64,000 bases of DNA, from positions 9,711,511 through 9,775,510 of the forward strand of contig OX457029.1 of NCBI GenBank assembly GCA_949752745.1. The letters are read 5' to 3'. Positions within the stretch are counted from its first letter, which is position 1. Each line of letters starts with the position of its first letter. The notes beneath the pieces are model-generated. The model was given only the letters and a program-made list of their open reading frames with translations, was not told the origin of the DNA and ran no database searches. The DNA is from Protula sp. h YS-2021. Its lineage: Eukaryota; Annelida; Polychaeta; Sabellida; Serpulidae. Shown one piece after another: positions 21,285-32,584 of this stretch. A program made the position numbers and the translations under genes.

Positions 21285-22566
21285 GTATCATTGGCTGAGT
21301 TGTGACATGTGATCTGTCTATGTTATCCATTCACTCACTTATCATCAGTAGTCTGTGTCATCGGCTGACTTGTGACATGTGATCTGTCTGCGTTATCCCT
21401 TCATTTACTTAACATCAGTAGTCTGTGTCATTGACTGAGTTGTAACATGTGATCTGTCTACGTTATCCATTCGTTTACTTATCATCAGTAGTCTGTGTCA
21501 TTGGCTGAGTTTTGACATGTGATCTGTCTACGTTATCCATTCATTTACTTATCGTCAGTAGTCTGTGTCATTGACTGAGTTGTAACATGTGATCTGTCTA
21601 CGTTATCCATTCGTTTACTTATCATCAGTAGTCTGTGTCATTGGCTGAGTTTTGACATGTGATCTGTCTGCGTTATCCATGTATTTACTTGTCATCAGTG
21701 GTCTGTGTCATTGGCTGAGTTTCGACATGTGATCTGTCTACGTTATCCATTCATTTACTTATCGTCAGTAGTCTGTGTCATTGGCTGAGTTGTAACATGT
21801 GATCTGTCTGCGTTATCCATTCATTTACTTATCTTCAGTAGTCTGTGTCATTGGCTGAGTTTTGACATGTGATCTGTCTACGTTATCCATTCATTTACTT
21901 ATCATCAGTAGTCTGTGTCATCCTCTGACTTGTGAGATGTAATCTGTCCACGTTATCCATTCATTTACTTATCATCAGTAGTCTGTGTCATCGGCTGACT
22001 TGTGAGATGTAATCTGTCTGCGTTATCCATTCATTTACTTATCTTCAGTAGTCTGTGTCATTGCCTGAGTTTTGACATGTGATCTGTCTACGTTATCCAT
22101 TCATTCACTTGTCATCAGTAGTCTGTGGCATTGGCTGGGTTTTGAATGTGATCTGTCCACGTTATCCATTCATTTACTTATCATCAGTAGTCTGCGTCAT
22201 TGACTGAGTTGTGACATGTGATTTGTCTACGTTATCCATTCATTTACTTATCTTCTGTAGTCTGTGTCATTGGCTGAGTTTTGACATGTGATCTGTCTAC
22301 GTTATCCATTCATTTACTTATCATCAGTAGTCTGTGTCATCGGCTGACTTGTGAGATGTAATCTGTCTGCGTTATCCATTCATTTACTTATCATCAGTAG
22401 TTTGTGTCATTGTCTGATTGTTGACATGTGATCTGTCTACGTTATCCATTCATTTACTTATCATCAGTAGTCTGTATCATTGGCTGAGTTGTGACATGTG
22501 ATCTGTCTACGTTATCCATTGGTTTACTTGTCATCAGTAGTGTGTGGCATCAGCTGAGTTTTGGCA
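21285..22566. repeat. 70-bp minisatellite, about 18 units
   Basis: Units of 70 bp joined head to tail; the word GTCTGTGTCA recurs at 21421, 21491, 21561, 21631 and so on. Variants (for example GAGATGTAATCTG versus ACATGTGATCTG, and CTACG versus CTGCG) recur in non-adjacent units, which suggests unequal exchange. There are no unique spacers, so this is not a CRISPR array. Confidence 0.97.
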
Positions 22567-22809
22567 AATTGTAAAATTTGTCTGTAGGAATAAATAAGTA
22601 ATATCAATGTATAAAATAGTGACAAATACCTTAAAATATCTTTAATGGCAAATACCTAAAACAATAACTGTACATATATTTTTTGTTCCTGCCGGACCTA
22701 CTCTTTAAAACATAGTGACACATTGCCAGAAAGTGTAGCAGGGTTTTCATACCTCTTTTACTAAAGTTGACTTTCGCTCTTGCTATAAAAACTTTTACCT
22801 GGAGCGCTC

Positions 22810-22865
22810 ATGTGTGTGTGAGTGTGTGAGTGTGTGTATGTGCGTGTGTGTGTGTGTGTGTGTGT
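22810..22865. repeat. (TG)n microsatellite, imperfect
   Basis: TGTG dinucleotides with GAG and ATG interruptions. Confidence 0.95.
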
Positions 22866-23554
22866 AAATCAAATTCTGAGGTAATAAATTTGTTTGTCTT
22901 TGCTTTTTCACACAGATCATTATATGGATATCAAACAAAACTTTAATGATATAACGTCCAATTTGATAAATAACGGTATAATGGAAATTTTAATGAATAG
23001 GCTTCTTTGGCTTACATTTGATATACTCTATACGTTCGTAGTAATGGACAGGACGTCATGACGTCAAAGTTCACCAGTATCCAAGTTTCTGTGTTAATGC
23101 AGTTTAATTTGATTATTAAGTAAAACATAACAAAATGAAAAAATGGGCCAGAGTATATAAGTCGTTTTAAACTTAGTGTACAATAAACATATACATGTTT
23201 TTAATAAACATGTGCATGTGTTCTCTTAAATTAAATTAGACACAAAGAAGCAATATTCGCTTAGGTTGCACCCTATCAAATGAGCGATCGTATACCCCAG
23301 CAACTATCACAAGGTATCATAACTGTATTTCCGATGCGACAGAAATAAACTTGGACGTCTGTAATAGAAGTAGGCAAACTTTTAGTCTGTTTATTCTGTT
23401 TTAAATGCAGCGTAATGGGTCCCTCATGTCCGTTGCTTTCGGTCGCGTTTCTTTGTTTCTGATGTGTTAGAAGGATGTTGCAAATCAAAGGTGCGGACGC
23501 CCAAGGTCGTTGTCGTAGTTTATATTTATTTATTTACTTTGTTTCAGGCGCAGA
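22866..23554 (+). other. Upstream region and 5' intron of the GT31 gene
   Basis: AT-rich, no coding motif. TTTATTTACTTTGTTTCAG at 23529-23547 is a strong acceptor seven bases before the GT31 start codon, implying at least one non-coding 5' exon upstream that could not be located. Confidence 0.6.
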
Positions 23555-26047
23555 ATGAAGGCACGGACGACCTTGCTTGTTGTCGTCAGCTTAGTGACGG
23601 CGTACCTCGTCTTCACACACACGGTCTTTCTCCGACATCGCTTCACTATAGTCACACCACGAGAACAGTCAGCCATTATGACCCCACTGACGGATGTGGA
23701 TTACATCACAAGTAGAGGACATAAAACTGTAAAAACAAGAAGCACATTTCAAGAAAGTGCTGGCCATGAACAAGGTAGCGTCATGGCTGTATTGCATCCT
23801 GCTTTAAAAAATACTACTCATTTTAAAGGCTCACAAAAAGATGACGCCATTAATACATCAGATGAAGAATTGAATCATGATAAAATTTATGTTAATAACA
23901 TGTTGTCAAGCGTAGCTCAAGATAAAAGACATATTATATCAGATGATTCTAAATTCGTCACTGATGTGCAGAAAATGCAACGGACGGTCCATGATGTATC
24001 TATGGAAATTATTTTAGATGGCAAATCAAAACAAGAAGACACTAAATCCAATGTTTCCAGTTTTACACAAATAGACATGCCCGCTAATGCAAAGACTAAC
24101 ACTGATATAATTTCTCAAAAAGGTATTCTTCGAGAACAAAGGTCCACAAAATTAGGCACATTCTCAGACGATAAACTGAAGTACAAAAATGTTACAGAGA
24201 ATAGTAGCTCCTCTAATAAAACGTCAAAACCAGCAACTCTTACGAGCTTGTCTTCAAAAGAACAGTCAAAGCAAGTAAATGTTACCAAGATTAGCACGTC
24301 TTCTGCGGAAAAGTCACAGAAAGCAAATTTTACGCGTAATGGCACGTCTTCTGAAGAAAAGTCAATGCAGAAAGATGTGACACAACTAAACATATTTTCT
24401 AAAGTAAAGTCAATGCAATCAAATTCTACACGGATTGGCACGTCTTCTAAAGAAAAGTCAAAGCAGGTAAATGTTACACAGATAAGCGCTCCTTTAAAGG
24501 AAAAGTCAAAACAGGCAAATGCTTCACAGACAGGCATGTTTTCTAAAGAAAAGTCAAGGGCAGGGTATAGTAAAGAAACCAAAACACCATCTGACGCTCA
24601 ATTAAAACTTTCTCTCTATCCACCAATATTAAATACATCCAGGGACAGCGCACAGTCTTCAGAAAACCTGCACAAAACTAGGATGCATCATTTCCTGCGT
24701 AGTATGATTATAAACATAAATGAAATGGTGTCGCAGAGAAGCGGCTCTCAACCTTCACTTCCGATACAGAATGTCACAAAAGAACAACGGTCTTTACTTC
24801 ACCCAGCCTCAGCCTTTAACACTGTAATATCACAGGCATCTATGGAAGCTGATGTTGGAAATCTGTTGCGGAAGGCTGTTGGCAACATCGGTAAAATGCC
24901 TGCAAAGAGTGAGCCTCACACTGAGCCACTCCTACCACGGCCAACGAACCCGCCACACTGCCGTGGATACACTAATGTAGCCATCGTCATACATTCATCA
25001 ACAAAAAATTACAGGATAAGAATGGCGGTGCGTCAGGGCTGGGCATCACAAAGCAGTGTCAGGGGCAGAAATCTGCAGTTTTATTTCCTCATGGGCCGCA
25101 GTAACAACAATGCATCAATTAATAATATCTATAGAGAAATGACGAAATACAACGATATAATTTTCTGTGATATCATAGACATTTATAAAAATCTGAGCTT
25201 GAAGAGTATTGAGATGTTGAAGTGGGCCAGCACGTACTGTGACAGAGCTCAGTATATCATTAAGGTGGATGATGACACGTACATCAACACGACGGCTCTT
25301 TTTCTTGATCTGGAGTACCACGAGAAACAAGGACACACGGACGCCTTGTTTGGAATGTTGTGGACGCGCCGCAAACCAAAACGCTCTGGAACATATACTA
25401 CACCTTATGATGTGTGGAGAGGAGAATATTGGCCTTATGTGTTAACTGGGCCTGCCTATGTCATTTCAAGCAGCGTAACAAAGCAATTGTTGTCCAGGGC
25501 AACAAATAAAGCTACGCCTTTTGTGACAATGGAGGATATATTTTTGACAGGGATTGTACGTCATTTGGAGAATATCTCTGTCTATGACTTGCCGCATATG
25601 AGACACCATCCAGGGGCTTGTGTTAACCCATCAGCCGTATCTTTCCACAGAATTTATGATGCAGACCACTACAGACTGTGGAATAATCTGATCACTGTCC
25701 CTTGTAAACAAAACACACAAATTAACATTTATAGAAAAAGCCCTACTTACATACAGCGGGTGGGTTCAGGACCTCGGCAAGTTACTTATTATAACACGGG
25801 GGAACACAGATCTCGATTCAATATGTTTAACAGGCAAGTTGTGAAATCTAGAATGGATAACTCCAAAAACATAAACCACGAATTAACTAAAGAATATTTC
25901 CCGCAAGTAAATCCCAGGAGAATGGCGGGGGAATCTAAAACAGAATCAAGGTTTTCAGAAAATTTTGCACAAAACCACGTTGTTATTACTGCCAGAAACT
26001 CAAAGTACAGAGTCCAGAGAAAGCCTTACATCATACGCACATACTGA
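23555..26047 (+). CDS. GT31 family glycosyltransferase (beta-1,3-galactosyltransferase-like), long repeat stem
   Basis: Intact single coding exon of 830 codons. Type II Golgi membrane protein: a short cytoplasmic tail (MKAR), a signal-anchor at about residues 5-27, a long Ser/Thr/Lys-rich stem at about 28-465 and a GT31 catalytic domain at about 470-690. Landmarks: TNVAIVIHSS; RMAVRQGWAS (in place of RxxIRxTWG); FYFLMG; YNDIIFCDIIDIYKNLSLK; the DxD-type motif KVDDDTYIN (570-578) that binds Mn-UDP-sugar; YWPYVLTGPAYVISS; and MEDIFLTG (the conserved ED-V-TG acidic motif). All expected catalytic motifs are present. The stem (about 440 residues) is far longer than in vertebrate B3GALTs and contains seven 16-residue repeats. 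A basic tail of about 140 residues follows the core, which is also unusual. Donor and acceptor specificity (Gal or GlcNAc transfer) cannot be read from sequence. Confidence 0.92.
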   Translation: MKARTTLLVVVSLVTAYLVFTHTVFLRHRFTIVTPREQSAIMTPLTDVDYITSRGHKTVKTRSTFQESAGHEQGSVMAVLHPALKNTTHFKGSQKDDAINTSDEELNHDKIYVNNMLSSVAQDKRHIISDDSKFVTDVQKMQRTVHDVSMEIILDGKSKQEDTKSNVSSFTQIDMPANAKTNTDIISQKGILREQRSTKLGTFSDDKLKYKNVTENSSSSNKTSKPATLTSLSSKEQSKQVNVTKISTSSAEKSQKANFTRNGTSSEEKSMQKDVTQLNIFSKVKSMQSNSTRIGTSSKEKSKQVNVTQISAPLKEKSKQANASQTGMFSKEKSRAGYSKETKTPSDAQLKLSLYPPILNTSRDSAQSSENLHKTRMHHFLRSMIININEMVSQRSGSQPSLPIQNVTKEQRSLLHPASAFNTVISQASMEADVGNLLRKAVGNIGKMPAKSEPHTEPLLPRPTNPPHCRGYTNVAIVIHSSTKNYRIRMAVRQGWASQSSVRGRNLQFYFLMGRSNNNASINNIYREMTKYNDIIFCDIIDIYKNLSLKSIEMLKWASTYCDRAQYIIKVDDDTYINTTALFLDLEYHEKQGHTDALFGMLWTRRKPKRSGTYTTPYDVWRGEYWPYVLTGPAYVISSSVTKQLLSRATNKATPFVTMEDIFLTGIVRHLENISVYDLPHMRHHPGACVNPSAVSFHRIYDADHYRLWNNLITVPCKQNTQINIYRKSPTYIQRVGSGPRQVTYYNTGEHRSRFNMFNRQVVKSRMDNSKNINHELTKEYFPQVNPRRMAGESKTESRFSENFAQNHVVITARNSKYRVQRKPYIIRTY
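24230..24562 (+). repeat. 48-bp coding repeat (16-residue units) in GT31 stem
   Basis: Residues about 226-336. Six clear units begin at residues 241, 257, 273, 289, 305 and 321, with a partial one before. Pattern: N-x-S/T near the start, then GTSS or like, then KEKSKQ. Sequons are NVT, NFT, NST, NVT and NAS; the third unit has DVT and so loses its sequon. Confidence 0.93.
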
Positions 26048-26638
26048 TACAAAAGACAACAAAGTTGACTAACAGCAATCAGGATTGTTAAAAAAGTTCT
26101 AATGAGTTCAATTCTAAAGCCCTGGACGGATTTACAGCACTATTATTCTCGTATTTATATTGCGTCATTTAAAGATCATGGCCAGACACGTCTTGTCGCC
26201 GTCGTACTATTTAAAAGTGGTTTAGCATTAAACATAATTTTAAAACCAGTGTTTATTGTTGCAGGATCTGTATTTTAAAGGTATACTCTTGACTTTATTA
26301 TCCCAGGGATTAATACAAATATTTTTGGCAGTTGCAATTATGATAAATGATAATGAGACATATAGTATACAGTATAAGCGGTCCACAAACCATTAACCTC
26401 TGCCCTTCAGTTGCATATGTACACCTGTTTAACGGGTCGGCCGATTTACTATTCTCGCGCTTATATGGAATGTATCCCATTTAACTGAATAGGAATCATC
26501 TGCTTTTTTGTCTGTCATGGCAAAGTTGCTATTACTGTTACACATTTATGCATTATACGTAAGACAATAATTTAAATGTAAACTGTTCAAGAGGTGAATT
26601 TTATCAGTTGCACCTATTATTATCCCTTTACTGTTTCG

Positions 26639-26644
26639 AATAAA
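26639..26644 (+). terminator. Likely polyadenylation signal of the GT31 gene
   Basis: AATAAA about 590 bases after the stop codon, the first canonical hexamer seen downstream. It would give a 3' UTR of about 0.6 kb. It lies just before the MITE at 26711. Confidence 0.5.
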
Positions 26645-26710
26645 CGAATTGATTTTACGTTATAGTTTCCAGGGCGCAATTTAGCCGAGGAGCATTAATA
26701 ACTTTAAAAG

Positions 26711-26980
26711 TCTCCCACTCCCCCGGGGAGTAGCCCACTTGGCGCAATATGTTACCATGCGTGTCCAAGGGGGAGGGGGGGTGAGTAATGTGAAGTCCGT
26801 GCGTAGGCCGATTTTTGTTTAAAAGTTGGTGGGGTGTTAAACTAGACCCTACGCTTTGATAGAAAAGGGTGCTTATTTCAAAGATGGCACAAAAGTATTT
26901 AGGGGTAATTTTAAAAGGCCATGGACACCCATGGTAATCAGTTTGTAGGTGAGTTCCGACCCCCTACCTCCAACTCGTGG
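26711..26980 (+). mobile_element. ACCATGCGTGTCC MITE family, copy a
   Basis: Left end CTCCCACTCCCCCGGGGAGT, then GTTACCATGCGTGTCCA. Right end TGGACACCCATGGTAA, then TGTAGGTGAGTTCCGACCCC. The ends are imperfect inverted repeats. The interior has AAAAGGGTGCTTATTTCAAA, as in other copies. Confidence 0.7.
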
Positions 26981-27390
26981 AAAAGCGAAAAGCTGTGGTT
27001 CTTAAGATCATGGGATCCAGTCGAGCTCTTGGCTAAGACACATGATATAAGTTACATTACAGAGATGTCAATGTTCTTATACAGTCTTGTACACGATACA
27101 TGCTACCTTAGTTATGATAATTGTATCGTATTTGCTTGCGCTAGTCAGAGCGTAAACCGACCACTGTACAAGCATGCCGTATCAATAATAAAACCTGTAT
27201 GAACACGTTTTATTAATACTAAAACTAGTAAAAAGTACCAGTTCCATAGAAATGCCTGCATGCACTCATGTAGAATCCGGTGGTAAAGGTTTCTTACAGA
27301 GGGATTCAGTTTTACGGTAACTGTTCCTAGAGACGCTACAGATGCATGTAGACGAAAACTGTGCCTTTCAAATACCGATACACATGGCTG

Positions 27391-27494
27391 GAAAGAAAGT
27401 CATGTCTAACTGTTCCTTAACTCAGCTTGAAAATTAGAGTAAGAAAGAAAGTCATGTCTAACTGTTCCTTAACTCAGCTTGAAAATTAGAGTAT
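27391..27494. repeat. Perfect 52-bp tandem duplication
   Basis: GAAAGAAAGTCATGTCTAAC... starts at 27391 and again at 27443 with no difference seen over about 50 bases, so the duplication is recent. Confidence 0.9.
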
Positions 27495-27820
27495 TACCCG
27501 GTGCAGATGTATCACTATTTCATTGCATCACCACAACTGTTATCTTTGTCATTATTGAAAGAGGAAAGAAGATTACAATTAAGTAGACGAAAACGTTTAT
27601 CCAATTTGGCTCCCCATGCTCGAAAGAAGTTTGAGCTTTGAATCTAATACGAAACGTTCGGCCTTAGAGGTTCTACCTGCAGAATCGGAGTTATAATTAA
27701 GCTTTGCTTTGGATACAGTACTTAAATAGAAATTCATGATAAAGTATGTAGAAGCATTTTAACAGTGTTACCATGTATCAATTGTCGACGTAAGCTTTTT
27801 TGTCTCTTCATATAAATTAC

Positions 27821-28480
27821 AAGTTACCAGGAGTTTCCGAAAAGAAGCCCCCACATATAAAAAGCCCCAAGGCTCTTATTAGGAAACTAAAGGATAAAAT
27901 AAAGACCTGGAAAAAATCGTTTCCTAAGAAAAGCCCCCCCCCTTCCCTGCAAGTCGTTTTAGAACTCGTGTTTACTCCCAACGCAGACACGGTGCATTTA
28001 ATCCTTTGATATGTTCTGCGTCGTTGCTTAATCCTGTGCTTCGCACAAGTCGAACAGACACACCCCTCCCCACTTCCACATTTACTCCGGAGTATTACTG
28101 GAAATATAACGGGCCCAGTGCTGAAAGGGGCGGCACAATATTGCCCATCCTTCCCTTTGAGTCTTTTTAGAACTCGTGTTTACTCGCAATTCAGAAACGT
28201 TGCACTTAGTCCTTTGATGCGCCGTTGCTTAATCCTGCGCTTCGTGTTTTACGCAAGACACTTTACCAGACTTTTTTAGTTACTGTTGTTTTTGTGTGTT
28301 TTGTTATTTTTGCGCGGATATCCCCAGCATGTAGCGCTTTAATAAAAGATTGATGGTAAATTTTCTTTTTCTCCAATAAAAATTCATCAACAACCCCCAT
28401 CAAAAAATAGAAGCCCCGGGGCTCTGATTAGCAAACTGTTTCCTAATAGAAGCCCCGGGGCTTCTATTTTGTTTCTAAAT
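27821..28480. repeat. Palindromic AAGCCCCGGGGCTT repeats and a flanking duplication
   Basis: The palindrome GAAGCCCCGGGGCTTC is complete at about 28451-28466; half or diverged forms lie at about 27845-27875 and 28410-28425, each near a TTTCCTAAT or ATTAGGAAAC word. A separate segment (AGAACTCGTGTTTACTC... to GTTGCTTAATCCTG) occurs twice, at 27962 and 28169. Together they suggest nested, decayed MITE copies. Confidence 0.6.
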
Positions 28481-28559
28481 GAGCGCCTGAAATTGGCCAG
28501 TTTCCAAATAGGAACCCTGGGTTTTCTCGGAAACCATCGGTATTCTAGTCATTTCTGAA

Positions 28560-31200
28560 TCCCCTTTTTTCGTTGATGCATATGTTGCAAGTAGCTTGAT
28601 GAAAATGATTTCACCTCAGCTGGTTGCGGTTGCAACCTTTGAATCCTTAGTCATACTATCATTTATACATCTTAAATTTACGTTCATATTCGTTTTAATC
28701 AATTAACAGTGAAAAATTACGTTTATGTTATCATTTTTATTTTAAAGTTATATTGTATATTGTCAAAGACAATTAACCCCTAAGATATGACACTTGCCTC
28801 ACAGCCTTTTATATCCAACTATTTTCCAGTGCCCTGGTTACAGCAAATGTAAACATCACAGTTATGCAAATTGCACGATGATCAAAGTAAGATGGAATGA
28901 TTTTAATCTATTTTCAAGCATTTGTTGAAGCAATTCTTGACCTAAAAAAGAAGAAAAAAAAGAGATTGGAGTTAATTTTAAAATTTTAGTGTAGGTTTCA
29001 CTCAATGAAGAAATTTATAGCACCTTCCTGCTTGAAATCCCAACTTGGATTTTTCAGGTAAACTTTTTACTTAGATAGTTATTGACACATGCAGTGCGAG
29101 GATTTAAAACGAAATTAAAACTTAGTATTTCAATGGTTATTTATACTTTTAAAATATGTCCCTTCTGAAGCATCCCTGGATACATAACTAAAACAACTGT
29201 TTCTTTATCGCGGTCTCTCTCTTTTTTGGATATAGCAATGTTAAATTATTAAATTGGAATTATTTTTACTGTTCACCTATTAACACTGAATTAGTTAGAT
29301 ACTTTTTATTATTTTAGACATCTATAAATAATTTTAAATACCTTTAAGTATTGAGATATATCTCTGTTGATATCTATCGAGGTATCTCGAATACTGGAGA
29401 TATATCTTAATGATTTAACAACATATTATTTTAAACTTCGTTAAGAGAAGGCTGGCTTGGAGAGATCTCAGTGTCAAATACAAATATCTCTAGTCATTTA
29501 GAGTTGTCAAGAGTACATATGAGATATTTTTAATCAGTGACATGTACAATTACTAAGAGGTCTGTTAGCATATGTAATAACCGATAGAACAACCAGTACA
29601 TATCGGCACTGATATGACTGATTTAAAAAATATAAAAATATCCGGATGGATTTGTACGTTTGAACACAAAGAACCTAGAGCCTAAAAATGTTGGACCGCT
29701 CTCCCAACTCTGCCCTTATTTTGTCCGCTATGAAAAAATGGCAGCATTAAAAAATCCATTGAAATGGGAATTTTTCCGCTTTTGTAATCTATACAGTCTT
29801 TTAAACATATTGTTATTGTGGCTAAATATAAAATAATTTCTCGGAAATAATTGATACATAGCCGTATGAAATTAAAATAAGAGTAAAATGCAGCGCGTTT
29901 TCCGGCAGATACTGTTGTTTTGACAAAATCGTGTGTTACTCGTGTACCAGGCTCCACCTCTATTGTCCGGATATGATACTTTGGCTGGGAGCCATCTTTT
30001 AGTAGTTGAAAAATCTTTTGAGAAACCTTGACTTGAGGACATACCTGTTCGCCATTCAACAAGAGATTATTTAAGTTAAGGTAAGAAAAACAACAGTTCA
30101 GAGAAGTGAAGTGATCAATACCAGTGTTTGCGTAATCTTGTCTCCAGGCAAAAATACATCAAAGGTGAAAAAAAACGTCATTTGTATAGAAATAAGGATT
30201 AATAACAAATCAGATAACAATAAACAATGAATAAAAACGGTAGATAAATAAATGTTCTTTGTTTCTATGATAGAGCATAACCCTGGTGCATTTTACTAAG
30301 TAAAAAACTAATAAAAATACACCAAAAAGCTCTTTTGGCTTAAAACAACATTTACCAAGGCGTAAACAGATCATCAACATGTCTCATGTAATGGGCGATA
30401 TTGTCTAACGGACTTGCGTAATAACCTTGTCTGATCTATGTATTCAGGGTGATGTATAAAACAAAGAAATAAACTCATATAAAAATCACTGTGAGTCCAT
30501 AAATGAGGACACATTAATGAGATAGAAAGACAAAAACATGTTATTCCAACTCAACTCAGTTTTTTTATACTGAAATTGTCCTCTTTGTCCTGAAATTCAT
30601 TTTAAGTCTCATAATGAAAACCAACTGCTAAAACTTAGTTTTTGCTGCATTTATGTGATTATTAAATCCATAATATGGTGTTGGGGTATCCAGTGTCAGG
30701 CTATTAGTTAGGGCAATTTTTCTGACTTTGACAGCCGTATGTTAAAATTGCCATCATGAGAACTAATGACACTACTTTTATTTCATACGAGTTATATTTA
30801 CACACTGAAATACCTTCTAATCAGCCATCTTGATTCCAGCGATGCTCTGAATATTAGGGTTTGTTGATATAATTTTTAATTTTCAAGTATGTTTGGGTTA
30901 TTAAAGGTGGGTTACGAGTGTCAGTTTTTTTATAAAATCTAATATCACCGTGAAGTCATTCATAGACACGGCAAATTGTGTTATTCAAATTTTCACGTTA
31001 ATACTTCTCTGATTTCAATATAATAGTAAAACTCAACATCTAAAAGTAAATTGGTACTAATTTACCATTTTAAAATATAAGAAGAAAAGAGAAGAATAGA
31101 ATTAAGAATTTCTTTTTCTCTAAGAGCTATTTTGAAAAACAGGAGCCAATCGTTTAAAAGACATACTTTGTTACGGATCTTCTAGTTTATTGAAGCTGCT
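28560..31200. other. AT-rich intergenic region with one unassigned ORF
   Basis: The minus-strand frame at 29682-30062 is open for 126 codons but has no ATG near its start. Its first half (VKVSQKIFQLLKDGS, IEVEPGTRVTHDFVKTT) looks more protein-like than background. A GTATGT donor-like site sits at 30044-30039. It was not recognised as any family and could be a relic. Nothing else seen. Confidence 0.3.
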
Positions 31201-31207
31201 TGACATT

Positions 31208-31420
31208 ACCAAAAGTAATTCAGAAACGAATAGATCCAATTTGGTGGTGAGGGATGGGGTGTCCGTGGTTACAACCTAAGTGATGAGCGCAGTGTACCAA
31301 AAGTAATCCAGAAACGAATAGATCGTGGTGGTGGTGGTGGGGGGGGGGGGGGGGGTCAGTAGTTACAACGTAAGCGATGAGCATAATGTACCAAAACGGA
31401 ACCAGAATCGAATTGGTCTG
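31208..31420. repeat. ~90-bp tandem repeat, 2.3 units, with G run
   Basis: ACCAAAAGTAATTCAGAAAC at 31208, ACCAAAAGTAATCCAGAAAC at 31296 and ACCAAAACGGAACCAGAATC at 31391. The second unit carries a GGT run and a G18 tract (31323-31355). Confidence 0.8.
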
Positions 31421-32584
31421 AGGTAGCTACGGCTAAGAAAATGCAGTGGGTTAGATCACCAATCAAGGATTTAAAAGTGATCACCCATTGAGTCTTTCGA
31501 AGGATTTGGCTCATTGGGGTCAAGAAATATAACATATCTATAAAATAAACCAATAATCACATTAAAAAAGTCTTTTGCAAAAGTGTAAGTCGTCAAGTTA
31601 TCATAAAATTTCGGATACCGGACATATTTGCTTCCCGGCAAGCAATATTACTATAAATAAAATGGCCCACTGTCCACTTTAAATTAAAATACACAAAATT
31701 TTACAGGGTTTACTGCATAATATCTGTGTGATTCCCTCTCAGATATTTCCCAGAATGGTATCATCATATTATTATTTCTTGACATGACTTCTTTACAACT
31801 CAGGACGCGTTATAATATTACATAGCACTACTATGCTTTAAGAAAATTATTGTTTATGTTCAAGCAAATAAAACTAGAAATTTGAAGTGCGAAATGTCTT
31901 TAATTTTTAAAATAAACATCCTTAAAGCAACATTTGCGCTGTAATTGAACATGCATGCGTGTGTAGTGGAAAATATGAGCTCCTCAGTTAGAGTAGTACT
32001 GGGCGCAGTTGTCTATGAGAAACTGGCAGCCCTCAATTCTTAGATTGCGTACTTTTATCGAGTTTGCTCTCTTTGCCTTGTGGAAAATCATCAGAACATT
32101 CCATATGGCTTTTTTATTTATTGGATTTCTTCGTGGGTTGCCTTCAAACTGACTTAGGCAAAACATGGACCATTCATTTGGACTGGCACATATATCGCTC
32201 TAAAATATACAACAAAGAACAAGGAATTATTTCAGAATTATATTATTATCACTGGATTACAAATTTTTGTAAGCAATCTCATTGATTTGTTGACTTATCA
32301 TTATACATTGCTCTTGTTGCGTTACATTATATTTTTAGATTATAACATACCATCTAAATAATACATTTCCACTTACTTTTATAATGGCTTATAATATGAT
32401 TTGGTAGCTTGATACAAGCAGAGGTTCTCCCAACACACTTATTATACATAAAACGAAAAATTACCTCTCTCAGCTTGATTTTCTTCGAGAAATCAAAGTA
32501 GCCATCAAACAACATCTTTATGCCGTTGACACCTCTAGTTTCGAAACACATTTCTTTGAGTATAAAATTTGAGCACTCGATTGT
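31421..32584. other. AT-rich intergenic region
   Basis: Minus-strand ORFs at 31984-32166 and 32354-32626 have mixed composition but no motif that could be defended. No other feature. Confidence 0.35.

Noticed and set aside
21285..22566. CRISPR-like array
   Set aside because: The 70-bp units are contiguous with no unique spacers, in a eukaryotic context; it is an ordinary minisatellite.
29682..30062. Possible unknown coding exon (minus strand, 126 codons)
   Set aside because: Protein-like in parts, but it has no ATG, no recognisable family and no partner exons; kept only as a note in the regional entry.
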